Shown piece by piece: positions 54,108-63,846 of a stretch of DNA of 64,000 nt. The number at the start of each line of letters is the position of its first letter. Position 1 is the stretch's first letter. The position numbers and the translations under genes are program-made. Origin of the DNA: JANXZS01 sp963797255 (GTDB lineage: Bacteria; Acidobacteriota; Terriglobia; Terriglobales; Acidobacteriaceae); assembly GCA_963797255.1 (NCBI GenBank), contig CAWCOV010000018.1, positions 89,029 through 153,028 on the forward strand, read 5' to 3'. The notes under the pieces were generated by a model, which saw only the letters and a program-made list of their open reading frames with translations, did not search any database and was not told where the DNA came from.

Positions 54108-56417
54108 GTGGAAGAAGAAAAGCGCAGGAGAAACAGTGCGCTCCACACACGATCGAGAATTCGATTCGGTCCGTATGAACTTGATTTGCGGACCGCCGAG
54201 TTACGCAAAAATACTCTAAGAATCCGCCTCCAGGAGCAGCCGTTTTTAATACTCGTTGCGCTACTGGAACGTCCGGGTGAACTAGTTCTGCGTGAGGAAA
54301 TCCGCAACAAGCTCTGGCCCGACGAAACAGTGGTCGAGTTCGATCACGGCATCAATGCGGCTGTGAAACGGCTGCGCGACGCACTCTGCGATTCGGTTGA
54401 AAAGCCCCGCTACATAGAGACATTGTCCCGAAAAGGCTACCGATTCATCGGAAAGGTAGAATCCGACTCATCCGAGCAAACGGAATCGTCAGCCGATCGA
54501 AGGGAGATCTTTCACTCCGTCGATGACGAAGTCAATCTCGAACCGGTGAGTCCGCGCCATGTAGAGACTCTGCCTCCGCGCGACGATCTTTTCATTGCGC
54601 CTGTAAATAGTGAAGTGTTCTCCTCTGACGCGCGGGTTCAAACGTTCACGGCATCCAGCGGGCTCGCGAGACATTTGGGATGGATGACCCTCGGCGCGGT
54701 CACACTTGCAGCCTTGTTAGCCGTTGGATTCTGGTATCTGCATCGTCCACTGCCTCCGCCGCGGGTCACGGACTACCCGATGATCACCCTCGACGGTATG
54801 CAGAAAGAGGTGGTCGGAACGGATGGGAGCAAACTGTATCTGAACGTGATGAATCCGCGCGGCATCGCCCAGGTACCAATCTCCGGTGGACCGATCACGC
54901 GGATCCCGGTTGAACTGCTTGCCGATGACCCTTACAGCGACGACAAGGGAGGCGCGTGGGATCTATCGCCCGATGGGTCCAGTTTTCTTGTTCGTAGTCA
55001 CTGGGATGGGACGATGTACGACATGTCTGTTGTTGGGACCCAGGGGCACCCGGCCCGCTACCTAACGAGAGCATCCGATGCGGCATGGTCCCCCGACGGC
55101 AAGTCCGTGGTTTATTCCACGGAACACGGAGATTTCTATCGCATTCCGAGTACTGGGGGCGAACCTCGCCTGCTCCTCTCCTCGTCGGCCCTTGACGGGG
55201 AGAACCTAGGCACCTATGACCTGAGCTGGTCACCGGACGGCAGTAAGATTCGGTTTACCCGAAACCATGCGCTCTGGGAGGTGTCGTCAAACGGAGCCAA
55301 TCTCCGCCAACTGCTGCCCGGCTGGCACTCCTCCTCCTTGAAGTGCTGCGGCCGTTGGACTCCTGATGGGGAGTTCTTCCTGTTTATTTCTGGCAATACC
55401 CTGCAGTCGGGTGTTCTGTTTGTAGCAGGGGCCCAGATTTGGGCTATCGACGAGCGTCGCGGGCGGTTGCGGCCGCCGATTGCCCAACCGATTCAACTGA
55501 CTTCCGGCCCCATCGATTGGGGTACGCCCATTCCCTCTCGGGACGGGAAAGGAATCTTCGCCCAGGGCGTCACCCCCCGGGGCGAGTTAGTCCGGTACGA
55601 CCGCCAGTCCAATAAATTCCAGCCCTATTTGGGTGGAATATCCGCCGAGTTTGTCGCCTTCTCCAAGGGCGGGAGGTACGTGGCCTACGTCTCCTATCCA
55701 GACGGCATCTTGTGGCGGGCGAACCGGGATGGAACAGGAATGATGCAATTAAGCCAACCTCCTTTCCATCCCACAGCGCTGCGCTGGTCGCCGGACGGCT
55801 CGCAGATCCTGTTCATCGACAACCTAAATGACGTGGGTACGATGTTTGTCGTTCCCGCTCAGGGCGGGACTCCCACGCGGGTTCTTCCTGAGGACAAGAG
55901 GGCAGAAGGGGATGCGACCTGGTCATCCGACGGGAAAGAGTTGGTTTATGATTCAGATTCTCTGTTGACTTATAGTGATGGTCCAGAGGGCAAGAGCGAA
56001 ATACGTGTTCTCGACGTGGTCAGCCACCGGGTCAGCACCATCCCGGGATCGTATAACATGTGGTCGCCTCGCTTGTCTCCTGACGGCCGATACATCGCCG
56101 CGATGACCCCCACGCATGGCCTGCGTGTCTTCGACCGGGAGTTGCAGCGTTGGACGACGCTCCAAAAAGCGCCGGTAAACTGGCCCTGCTGGTCGCAGGA
56201 TAGCCGCTCGATTTACTTCCTGGGACCGGATAATCTCAAAGCCGTTTCTCGAACCTCGCTTGACGGCGGCCAAACTGAGGTAGTCGTCGATCTGAAAGAT
56301 TTCCGTGGAACTGGATGGTACGCCGGTTGGATGGGCATGGATCCAAGCGATGCACCCCTGCTGCTCCGCGATGTGGGAACCAACGAGATCTACTCCCTCC
56401 GCCTAGAGCGGAAGTAG
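54108..56417 (+). CDS. Winged-helix regulator with membrane helix and PD40 beta-propeller
   Basis: Protein of 769 aa (from GTG 54108; AAGGA 7 bases upstream; ATG 54069 is an alternative). N-terminal OmpR/CadC-type winged helix (about 10-120): RFGPYELDLRTAELRKNTLR, EQPFLILVALLERPGELVLR, DHGINAAVKRLRDALCD, YIETLSRKGYRFIG. A single helix at about 195-215 (LGWMTLGAVTLAALLAVGFW) leads to an extracytoplasmic propeller with WD40-like PD40 repeats such as DAAWSPDGKSVVYS, DLSWSPDGSKIRFT, LRWSPDGSQILFID and RLSPDGRYIAAM. This ToxR-like layout is frequent in Acidobacteria. Divergent from a secreted-protein gene. Confidence 0.88.
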   Translation: MEEEKRRRNSALHTRSRIRFGPYELDLRTAELRKNTLRIRLQEQPFLILVALLERPGELVLREEIRNKLWPDETVVEFDHGINAAVKRLRDALCDSVEKPRYIETLSRKGYRFIGKVESDSSEQTESSADRREIFHSVDDEVNLEPVSPRHVETLPPRDDLFIAPVNSEVFSSDARVQTFTASSGLARHLGWMTLGAVTLAALLAVGFWYLHRPLPPPRVTDYPMITLDGMQKEVVGTDGSKLYLNVMNPRGIAQVPISGGPITRIPVELLADDPYSDDKGGAWDLSPDGSSFLVRSHWDGTMYDMSVVGTQGHPARYLTRASDAAWSPDGKSVVYSTEHGDFYRIPSTGGEPRLLLSSSALDGENLGTYDLSWSPDGSKIRFTRNHALWEVSSNGANLRQLLPGWHSSSLKCCGRWTPDGEFFLFISGNTLQSGVLFVAGAQIWAIDERRGRLRPPIAQPIQLTSGPIDWGTPIPSRDGKGIFAQGVTPRGELVRYDRQSNKFQPYLGGISAEFVAFSKGGRYVAYVSYPDGILWRANRDGTGMMQLSQPPFHPTALRWSPDGSQILFIDNLNDVGTMFVVPAQGGTPTRVLPEDKRAEGDATWSSDGKELVYDSDSLLTYSDGPEGKSEIRVLDVVSHRVSTIPGSYNMWSPRLSPDGRYIAAMTPTHGLRVFDRELQRWTTLQKAPVNWPCWSQDSRSIYFLGPDNLKAVSRTSLDGGQTEVVVDLKDFRGTGWYAGWMGMDPSDAPLLLRDVGTNEIYSLRLERK

Positions 56418-56778
56418 CATTTCGTGGTCTTAGTATCTGACTAGTGATGAGCAATCTATGGCGGAGCCGAATGGCCCGTTTTTAGATTCCCGATGTAGAG
56501 TTCCGGGGATTGCACGTCAAACACTCAGAGGTTGTCTGGCATCACAGAAAGAATACTTCTTGAAGCGGCTTTCCCCGAACTGAGAGACCAACGCAGAGGA
56601 CTTCACGTAACGAGTTTGTTCAAGCCGGGACGCCGCCAAGAGCAACCCGTGGATCTCGAACTGTTCGAGCATGCATCGGAGCAAGACGTAGAACCAACGA
56701 GACAGGCATAGTTGCCGAGAACATACCAAGACATTTTTCCGACCCCGCATTGTTCAAGTTTGCGGTTGCGGTTGGGTT
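56418..56778. other. Gene-free stretch before the insertion sequence
   Basis: No convincing gene. A minus-strand frame at 56517-56750 has no motif I recognise. The stretch ends in the left target duplication of the IS at 56779. Confidence 0.5.
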
Positions 56779-56794
56779 GTGGGCAATCCGGCAG
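56779..56794. repeat. Left copy of 16-bp target site duplication
   Basis: GTGGGCAATCCGGCAG directly flanks the left end of the IS and recurs at 58236-58251. Confidence 0.9.
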
Positions 56795-58235
56795 TGTCGT
56801 TAGCAAGTGAAAATGTCCGCTTTTGAGAACAAATGAAATGTCCGGTTTCATAAGTTAATAGCCGTAGAGGCGGTGGGAAAGTGTGAATCCCGCGTAGTGT
56901 GCGGGATTTGCAAGTGGTGTGGGAAAGTCTGCTTTTTGACTTTTCCATTCCACGTCTTTTCCACGGCCTTGATTTGTTTTTTGCTCAGCGACGTTAATAG
57001 TTTTCCTTCAGCGCTGTAGTGTCCGATGCGATGCCCAGCGATCATGAGGGTCAAGGTGGTGTCCAGATGCTGATGGATGATGACCTTGCATCCGGCCAGG
57101 GTCGGGCGCCAGTGGGCACGCTCGAGCTGCATCACCAGGTTGTGAAAGCGCACGGTGTTGTCCCGATCAACCGTGCGCTCGTAGCGTTGCGTGAACACCA
57201 TTTCCAGGTTCCTGTGCCGGCAGGATAGAAATGCTGTTCCTCGCTGCGCTGCCGGAACTGTAAAACGGCGGTTGAACTCCGCGATGTAGGTCTTATGGAG
57301 AAACTCGTTGGCCCCTTCGAGAGTTCGGATCCCGCGCAATCGCAACTCCTGCGGCAGCCGTCCCTGCCAGGTAGAGAAGTTGCGCTCCGAGCGTCCCCGC
57401 GCCTGCGGAGAGTAGGACGGGATCATATGCACTCCCAGTTCCTTCATGGCACGGCCTAGCTGCGTAGGGCGCTCATAATCGACCTTGCCGCCGCTCTTCG
57501 GCGTCAGCCAGAAATGGGCTCCACGGTCGGAATAGAGTGAACAGAACAGCCCCTTCCGTTCGATCACCGCCCGCAACCCGGCCATCACGGTTGCCGTTGT
57601 TTCTTCTTCGGCCAGCTGCGCATAGTAGATCTCGCTGGTGGCATCGTCCAGAATCACGATCAGGTCGTGCCGGCGCTCATCCTGAAACCACTGGTGATCG
57701 CTTCCGTCGATGTGCAGCATCATCCCCGGCAGTGGACGCCGTTCACGCCGCCTGCGGTGCACGCCCCGCCTGGCCTTGCGCTTCACCAGGCCAGCTGCCT
57801 GCAGCGCCTGCTTGACCCACGTATAGCTCAACCCGATCTGATGTTCCTCGCCGAGCTTCTCATGAAAGTGCCGCACGTTCAGATCGAAATACTTGTCCCG
57901 GTACAGGCTCAGAACCTCTTCCGCCTGCGCCTTCGGCACTCGTCTGCTACTCGGCTTCCGTCGTCGCCGGTCCAGCAAGCCCTGGTAGCCTTCCGCCTCA
58001 TAGCGCTTACGCCAGCGACGCATCTGCCGCTCGCTGATGCCGATCAACTCCGCTGCCTGACGCCACTTGATCTTGCCCGATGTGGCGCGTAACAACACTT
58101 CCTGTAACTTCATCGCCCGCTCCGCCGCGGTCCTCGGATAGATCTCCATGCTCATGTGCATGGCTCCATCCTCGCCGCACGCTATGCGGACACATCACTT
58201 GCTATAAACACCGGACACATTATTAGCTAACGACA
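56795..58235 (-). mobile_element. Complete IS, ISNCY/IS1202-like, 1441 bp
   Basis: Ends are TGTCGTTAGC (left) and GCTAACGACA (right), a perfect 10-bp terminal inverted repeat. Near each end, ATGTCCG or TGTCCG blocks recur (left about 56814-56820 and 56838; right about 58187-58222), probable transposase sites. It carries one transposase gene on the minus strand. A 16-bp direct duplication GTGGGCAATCCGGCAG flanks both ends, so insertion looks intact and fairly recent. Long duplications are known for the IS1202 group. Inserted between the PD40 regulator and DUF6259 genes. Confidence 0.9.
56848..58161 (-). CDS. ISNCY-type DDE transposase
   Basis: Transposase of 437 aa filling the IS. An N-terminal helix-turn-helix region (AAELIGISERQMRRWRKRY) is followed by the DDE catalytic core: first Asp in MLHIDGSDHQWF, second Asp in LYSDRGAHFW, and Glu in GRSERNFSTWQGRLP. 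The C-terminus is basic (KTWNGKVKKQTFPHH) and a DNA-binding role is likely. Length and pattern match IS1202-group enzymes. The frame is intact, so the element may be active. The ATG at 58161 is followed by nearby ATGs; the exact start is uncertain. Confidence 0.9.
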   Translation of the reverse strand: MHMSMEIYPRTAAERAMKLQEVLLRATSGKIKWRQAAELIGISERQMRRWRKRYEAEGYQGLLDRRRRKPSSRRVPKAQAEEVLSLYRDKYFDLNVRHFHEKLGEEHQIGLSYTWVKQALQAAGLVKRKARRGVHRRRRERRPLPGMMLHIDGSDHQWFQDERRHDLIVILDDATSEIYYAQLAEEETTATVMAGLRAVIERKGLFCSLYSDRGAHFWLTPKSGGKVDYERPTQLGRAMKELGVHMIPSYSPQARGRSERNFSTWQGRLPQELRLRGIRTLEGANEFLHKTYIAEFNRRFTVPAAQRGTAFLSCRHRNLEMVFTQRYERTVDRDNTVRFHNLVMQLERAHWRPTLAGCKVIIHQHLDTTLTLMIAGHRIGHYSAEGKLLTSLSKKQIKAVEKTWNGKVKKQTFPHHLQIPHTTRDSHFPTASTAINL

Positions 58236-58251
58236 GTGGGCAATCCGGCAG
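58236..58251. repeat. Right copy of 16-bp target site duplication
   Basis: Identical GTGGGCAATCCGGCAG as at 56779-56794, directly after the IS right end. Confidence 0.9.
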
Positions 58252-58275
58252 TTACTCCAGAGTTACTGCCGAGTA

Positions 58276-58359
58276 GGCGGTCATACACCAGCAATGCTGG
58301 AACCGCCCAAATCACAACTTGGCAACACTGGCGTGAGACCTGATTCAGCCGTGTAGAAG
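58276..58359. repeat. Copy B of the diverged hairpin-forming repeat
   Basis: Counterpart of 50142-50231. Contains a clear nested hairpin: GGCGGT pairs with ACCGCC outside, and CCAGC-AAT-GCTGG inside. It lies 24 bases past the IS target duplication. Confidence 0.7.
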
Positions 58360-58596
58360 TATCTCTTGACGCGCGAAGGCAATCGCCTGTGCGGACGACA
58401 TAGCACGCCCCCTCGGTTCGGGCGCTCTCGAATGACGTTTCTCCGACGGCAGCTCGAGCGCGCTCAATAGAGCGATCCCTAATCCAACGGATGGACGGCG
58501 CAAGCGATCCGCCGACGTTTTCCAGCTGCCCCTCTGCGTTGGAGAGGTTAGCGCCCATTCGAGTGCTGCGCGGATGTTCTCCAACTCCATTCTCAA
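58345..58596 (-). pseudogene. Remnant of an ATPase-type (AfsR/LuxR-like) regulator gene
   Basis: The minus-strand frame begins MELENIRAALEWALTSPTQ, the typical end-of-ATPase/TPR linker of large AfsR-like transcriptional regulators (xLxNLRAALxWA). It then loses recognisable sequence and no flanking domain is present. I read it as a fragment of such a gene. Low certainty because only one short motif is seen. Confidence 0.4.
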
Positions 58597-58676
58597 GAAG
58601 AGGGATGGATACGTTTAGTGAGGTCGCAAGCGCTGATGGATTTTGCCTAGACCATCCGAGAGTCTCGCCCAGGTAC

Positions 58677-61100
58677 CTATCTCACCTCGATCAAAGTGAG
58701 AGAGCGGGGCTGCATGTCGACATCGATCACACTGGGGAGTTGTACGGTCCGCTCGTTTTGCTGACCGTCGATATTCAGAGCCAGTGCCTTCTTTCCCTGG
58801 CCTCTCAACTCGACGCGCGGAGACTCGCCGAGGTCAGCACAGTTCGCCAGCACAACGCCGATTCGGCCATCGGCCGCTTGCCAAGTTGCTGACTGCACCA
58901 GTGGTTCCTTGCCCCACCCGAAGTCACGAAGCGTCACATTGCCCACAGTCCAGGGTCGAAGCATACGCCCATAGACGAGAAAATCGCGCGCGATTCCGGC
59001 GCGGAAATGGTTCGTTCTCTTTGCCCAATCGAGAATGGCGGCCTGATCAGGGATGGCACGAGCCCAGGCCTGATCCCAGTCATACTCAATCAGTCCCTTA
59101 TCGCGCAGAGTGAAATTGAGCATATATCCAGATACGATGGCTCTTGCCACGGAAAGACGCAAAGCTTCATCATTCACGCGATTCCCAAAGAAGCCTTCGT
59201 GGCCGTTGCAGTACTCGTGGTACAGGAAGGAGTACAGCGGGGTCGTCCTCATGCGGCCGTCCCAGATTTGAAAATCCTGCAGGTAGATCTCGGGTGGAGC
59301 TCCCTCGCATGCCATCGACACTCCAGGGTTCACCGAACGCGCGACTTCGGCATCGGCCTTGAGCAGTTTCTTGAAGCCTTCCGTCATCCATGGACCGGGT
59401 ACCGGCGGATGACCGTGATCGGTGGCATAGCACGCTACCGGGCCCGGTCCCTGGTCCAGTTGCTGAACCACGCTTGGTCCAAGTTCCGCCATTTTTCGAG
59501 TCATGTCGAGAATCATCTGGCGTCCCTTATCGGTACCAACGCACGCCCAGTAGTTCTTTCTCCACGGCCACACATCTTCCACGAAGGTCCCATCAGGTTT
59601 GCGAGCCACAGCGGCTTCGCCGCCATGGGACCGGAAATACGGCATTCCGTCGTAGCCAGTGTTTCCCTGCCACGTGACCCAGCAAAGACTGTCTCCGTAG
59701 AGGAACGGAGACCAGCCTTTCTCTTTTGCCCTGGTCATGAACTCGCGCATGGCCTCTTCTCCACCGAGGGGCGGAAAGGCATCGGGCTGAACCCATGGAC
59801 CGGGATGTTCCCAGTTGTAGACGAAAGGCATGAGAGGACTCTCAAGTTCCTGGGCGAGTTTTTCCAGATACGGCAAAGCATTTGTTGCGGGCGTGTACTC
59901 GGGGTTCTCCATGGCCGGGCCGTCCCAGTCAGCCTGGCCACGCATCGGGAATGCAAACCCCACCGCCGAATCGGTAATCCACTTTGGGCAATCCTTTCGA
60001 TCCACAAGCTTGCGTCCGCAGAACGCCTGCTTCTGTGCCCAGTCCCGATAAATCTCCGCGGCGGCATACCAGTCGCCGTGGAACGCGCCGATCACAACGT
60101 TGTACGGGAGCTTCGTCTGGTCAGGGCCCCGTGTACCCGGGTAATGCGCGAGCCCCAGTGTGACTCCGTCATCCTCCATGACCCGATCGATAAACTTCGG
60201 CAGGCCCGTCGCGTCATCGCACGCCATGTACAAACCGCCAACGGAGTTGTAATAGGCCATCAACTGAGTCGAAGCCCATAGACCGGGATAGTTCGGATAG
60301 CGCCAGATGTCGGGCGTGTTCCGCTGTCTGCCTGCCCAGATATCTTCCAGCCACAATTCAGGCGTGATGTTTCCTGTTCCTCCCCACTGACGCTCGAGCG
60401 GGGTATGACGGGTCCATTCGGGCCGTTGATACACTGCAGGCTCAACTGGACCCGCCAGCGAACCATCCAGCGAGGACGACAGAATGTAGCTTGGATCGCC
60501 ATCCTTCGGGTTGTCGAAGGGTACTTCGATCACGGGGAACTGCACGTGCCCAATCCAGGATTTGGTCCCGTTTTTCAGCTCCAAGTTCCAATACGTGAGG
60601 GCTTCGCTCGACGGACATCGGATGGTAACGATCGCATCGACGGGTAGCTCGCCAATCTCCTTGTATTCGATCGTGACTGTCTGGTCCTTCGCCTGCTCGT
60701 CTTTTCGCACGGTGATCTTCTTCGCTTCAGAAGAAGCCACCAGCTTGAACTCCGCACGATCATTCATGAATTCGACATTGAAAAGGGGCAAGCGAACGTG
60801 GTCTCGAATCAGCAATTCACGGTTGACGCCATACGTGGACTGAAAGGATGCGATTGTTCCCCGTACCGTATCGATGAGCAAGCGATATCCCGAATTGACA
60901 ACGATCACCGGCGCGGGGGTGACGGACTCGTGGGACTCGCGAACATTGGTGTTCTGGGCCGAAAGTGCGGGAGTTAATCCCGTAAGGATTGCTGCTTCGC
61001 TGAGAGGTAAGCACGAAGTGGCGGCCGTCGAAGCGACCCCCGAGAGGAATCGCCGGCGCGATAATCCTTTGGAGCCAGGCATTAGTCCGACCCTTCCCAT
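58677..61100 (-). CDS. Tat-exported DUF6259 glycosidase-like protein
   Basis: Protein of about 807 aa. A twin-Arg signal (LSRRRFLSGVAS) precedes a beta-sandwich (about 55-250) and a catalytic (beta/alpha)8-type domain: LPYNVVIGAFHGDWYAAAEIY, PLMPFVYNWEHPGPWVQPD, SPFLYGDSLCWVTWQGNTG, VVQQLDQGPGPVACYATDHGH, SMACEGAPPEIYLQDFQIWD. Layout matches DUF6259 (glycoside hydrolase-like, near alpha-galactosidase and endo-alpha-N-acetylgalactosaminidase folds); likely acid/base Asp and Glu lie in LDQGPGP and CEGAPPE. ATG 61100 is used; ATG 61082 with GAAGGG before it is an alternative. Substrate not known. Confidence 0.8.
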   Translation of the reverse strand: MGRVGLMPGSKGLSRRRFLSGVASTAATSCLPLSEAAILTGLTPALSAQNTNVRESHESVTPAPVIVVNSGYRLLIDTVRGTIASFQSTYGVNRELLIRDHVRLPLFNVEFMNDRAEFKLVASSEAKKITVRKDEQAKDQTVTIEYKEIGELPVDAIVTIRCPSSEALTYWNLELKNGTKSWIGHVQFPVIEVPFDNPKDGDPSYILSSSLDGSLAGPVEPAVYQRPEWTRHTPLERQWGGTGNITPELWLEDIWAGRQRNTPDIWRYPNYPGLWASTQLMAYYNSVGGLYMACDDATGLPKFIDRVMEDDGVTLGLAHYPGTRGPDQTKLPYNVVIGAFHGDWYAAAEIYRDWAQKQAFCGRKLVDRKDCPKWITDSAVGFAFPMRGQADWDGPAMENPEYTPATNALPYLEKLAQELESPLMPFVYNWEHPGPWVQPDAFPPLGGEEAMREFMTRAKEKGWSPFLYGDSLCWVTWQGNTGYDGMPYFRSHGGEAAVARKPDGTFVEDVWPWRKNYWACVGTDKGRQMILDMTRKMAELGPSVVQQLDQGPGPVACYATDHGHPPVPGPWMTEGFKKLLKADAEVARSVNPGVSMACEGAPPEIYLQDFQIWDGRMRTTPLYSFLYHEYCNGHEGFFGNRVNDEALRLSVARAIVSGYMLNFTLRDKGLIEYDWDQAWARAIPDQAAILDWAKRTNHFRAGIARDFLVYGRMLRPWTVGNVTLRDFGWGKEPLVQSATWQAADGRIGVVLANCADLGESPRVELRGQGKKALALNIDGQQNERTVQLPSVIDVDMQPRSLTLIEVR

Positions 61101-61147
61101 TTGCAGATTGTCGATTCTGATTGTCGATACGCCAGGCTGTCAAGGCT

Positions 61148-61426
61148 TCAGCAAAATCGCAAGTGAATCATCCACCCTTGAGAGGTGTTTTGGAGTCCTT
61201 CCCGGATAACGGCCAACTCAGAATAAGGTATCCATTTACGGCACACTCCCAACCCTCGAACTCGCCTACCGTCAACACCAACTACAGTGCTGCCCGGATT
61301 GGCGCTCCATTGGTCGGCACGGGACTCAGCTTCCGCTAAGAGGAGCGCCATCCCGCTAAGACTACCTTCGACAAAATCTCGTCGCGTCATCGTCATAATC
61401 CAGACTCCTGTTCGAAAGCGCGACAA
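61148..61426 (-). pseudogene. Tat-signal fragment of a decayed exported protein
   Basis: A 92-codon frame begins with MTMTRRDFVEGSLSGMALLL, a twin-Arg signal, but the rest (RADQWSANPGST and on) looks random and is followed by no domain. An alternative frame reads GEFEGWECAVNGYLILSWPL. The leader survives without its cargo. Same strand as the DUF6259 gene and 48 bases upstream of its start. Weakly supported. Confidence 0.4.
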
Positions 61427-61436
61427 TGAAGCGCGC

Positions 61437-62133
61437 TAGATCGGTTTTCCCATTTGAGCGTGAGTAAAACTTGGTGTGATCTGGTGAGCGTGGAGCCCGG
61501 AGGTACGATTGAATATACTAGCGCCATTTCTACTCATGGCAACTTTCTTCGAGAAATTGTCGTGAAACTCTGAGGGTCTGCATTTTGCCAACTCCGCGGG
61601 TGCTGCATCGGTGGTGGGCTGCTCGGTCGTGATGAGCAATAACATCCCCGGTTTGACGATCACGGAACCCGTATCACGAACTGGCGCGAAGGGACTGACG
61701 GCAGGTTATTCCGCAAGGCATATCTCCCCCCGGAATGACACTTGAAGAGGCGGAGCAGATAACAGCGGAGCGCGGAGGCGAGCAGAGAACGCAGCCGGTC
61801 CTGCGGGAAAGGCTACCGCTGGCGTCAGAATGGTAAACCACTTGGAATCGGACCTATGTTTTGCGGCGAGGAGTTGCGTCTTTGGACCGCTGATAGTGTC
61901 CTTGGTTTCCAGATAATATAGATCGTCCGATTCGCAAGTATGACGGGTCTCGTCGTGCTCAAGCTTGGCTTCTAATCGAGTAAGCTTTTCGTTTTCGTCC
62001 AACCGGAAGCTGGACTCAGAGTAAGCGACTCAAAGAAAGAGTAAGATCACTGCCACATACGCATCATCTCCCGGCGGGTGCTGGTCATCCAGGGCATGCG
62101 GGCCAGCTTTTGCAGTCACGAAGGAGAGCAACC
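61437..62133. other. Gene-free region
   Basis: About 700 bases with no supported gene. Small frames at 61436-61663 and 61706-62002 have no start site and low-quality composition. AAGGAG at 62120-62127 is the ribosome site of the next gene. Confidence 0.5.
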
Positions 62134-63846
62134 GTGAACCCAAACCGGCCTTGTTACATCAATGGAGTATTAGGTACGTTGCCAAGGACTGAGATTTCCA
62201 AATCGGAAGTCTCTGATTCGAGGGGAATGACGTCTGCCTTGCAAACGTTCCTTTCTTCGACAATTTTGGTTCGTCACGCTGTCTTCGCGCTGCTCGTGAG
62301 CTTCGGCATCTGTTTGTTGCCCGGGAGTCGCCAGGCGGATGCTGCGATGCTTGCGGATGAGCCTTTGGCGAAAGTCCAGTTGCCGGGGAAAATCGCGTGG
62401 CACAGCTGCCAGAAGCATCTTGAGAATGTTGACTGTGCAGAGGTGCAAGTGCCGTTGGATTGGAATCACCCGGACGGTCCTGAGATCTCATTGTCATTGG
62501 CTCGTCATCGCGCCAGCAAGCCGGGCGAGCGGATCGGTTCTCTGTTCGTTAACTTTGGGGGTCCAGGTGTGGCGGCGGTCCCCTCCGTGAAAGAGGGTGG
62601 AGAAGGCCTGGACGAGTTGAGCGGAGGACGGTTCGACGTGGTTGGTTGGGACCCGCGTGGTACCGGCGAGAGCACGCACGTACGTTGCTTTAAAAACGAA
62701 AAAAATCTGGTGCGGTTCTGGGGTGAGGATTGGACGATCCCGTCGACGCTGGCAGGCTCGGGGTCCTATGTGCCCAAGACCATCGAATATGCGATCCGGT
62801 GCGCTACCCTGAGCGGCTCGTTGCTGGAGCACATCTCCACTGCGGACACGGTCCGCGATCTCGATTACCTGCGCCAGCTGGTCGGTGATTCTCAGCTGAA
62901 CTATCGCGGCCTCTCGTACGGCACCTTCCTCGGTCAGACCTATATCAACATGTTCCCCAACCATGTGGGAAGGATGATCCTGGATGCCAATATTGATCCC
63001 GTCGCGTTTACCACGTCGGTCGAGGCGAATTTGTTTGACACAGGAAGCGATAGTGACCTGGTGTTCGAGAAGTTCCTGTCGCTGTGTGAGCACGCGGGAC
63101 CGAATTGCAAACTCACAGGTCATGGCGACGTGACCGCTCGCGTACAAACGCTGCTGACACACCTCCGTCAGGGGTCGATCCCCGCACCTCGAGCGCCTGC
63201 GCCGCACGAGTTGCGCTACGGTGACGCGCAGACGGTTATCTGGTCGTTGCTTCGTGGGCCGGCCAACTGGCCCAAACTTGCGGACATGCTGAACCAAGCT
63301 GCCGACAGCGACGGGTCCGATCTCGAGATAAGCTTTCTGGAAATGCGAGACCCCTTGCTGACGGCCCTGGTGTCGGCGACGGCCCTGCAGTGTGCCGATA
63401 AGCCCCTCCTGCCGCTCGGCACGGTTCTGACCTGGCCCAAGGTCATGCAGCATCTCACGACCACCAATTTCCTCGGGTCCGCAGAAGGTTGGTGGCTCTG
63501 GGCCCCCTGCTCTTCCTGGCAGGCGCGCAGCTCGGAGCGGTACACCGGCCCCTGGAATGCTACTACCGAGAACCCGATCCTGGTCATCGGCAACAGATAT
63601 GATCCCAGGACGAAGTTCGCAAATTCCGTACTCGTGTCACGCCTACTAGGCAACGCCGTCTTGCTTAAGCTTCAAGGGTACGGGCACACCAGCGACTCCG
63701 ACCCCAGCTCCTGCGTCGACGAGGCAGTCACAAAATATCTGGACACCGGGACAACACCGCCAGTGGGGACAGTCTGCCAGCCGGACCATGCTCCGTTCGA
63801 CCCTGACTTCGGCAATCCTATTTTCCGGGAGCAGCCTATTGACTGA
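62134..63846 (+). CDS. TAP-type alpha/beta hydrolase (tripeptidyl aminopeptidase-like)
   Basis: Protein of 570 aa from GTG 62134 (AAGGAG 7 bases before). An alternative start is ATG 62227, which begins closer to the signal peptide (VFALLVSFGICLLPGSRQADA). The hydrolase core has LFVNFGGPG (oxyanion), VVGWDPRGTGES, and nucleophile S261 in GLSYGTFLG; the C-terminal TAP domain has NPILVIGNRYDPRTKFANSV and the His in LQGYGHTSDSDPSSC. Several Cys suggest disulfides. It should cleave N-terminal tripeptides or esters outside the cell. Ends 154 bases before the window edge. Confidence 0.85.
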   Translation: MNPNRPCYINGVLGTLPRTEISKSEVSDSRGMTSALQTFLSSTILVRHAVFALLVSFGICLLPGSRQADAAMLADEPLAKVQLPGKIAWHSCQKHLENVDCAEVQVPLDWNHPDGPEISLSLARHRASKPGERIGSLFVNFGGPGVAAVPSVKEGGEGLDELSGGRFDVVGWDPRGTGESTHVRCFKNEKNLVRFWGEDWTIPSTLAGSGSYVPKTIEYAIRCATLSGSLLEHISTADTVRDLDYLRQLVGDSQLNYRGLSYGTFLGQTYINMFPNHVGRMILDANIDPVAFTTSVEANLFDTGSDSDLVFEKFLSLCEHAGPNCKLTGHGDVTARVQTLLTHLRQGSIPAPRAPAPHELRYGDAQTVIWSLLRGPANWPKLADMLNQAADSDGSDLEISFLEMRDPLLTALVSATALQCADKPLLPLGTVLTWPKVMQHLTTTNFLGSAEGWWLWAPCSSWQARSSERYTGPWNATTENPILVIGNRYDPRTKFANSVLVSRLLGNAVLLKLQGYGHTSDSDPSSCVDEAVTKYLDTGTTPPVGTVCQPDHAPFDPDFGNPIFREQPID

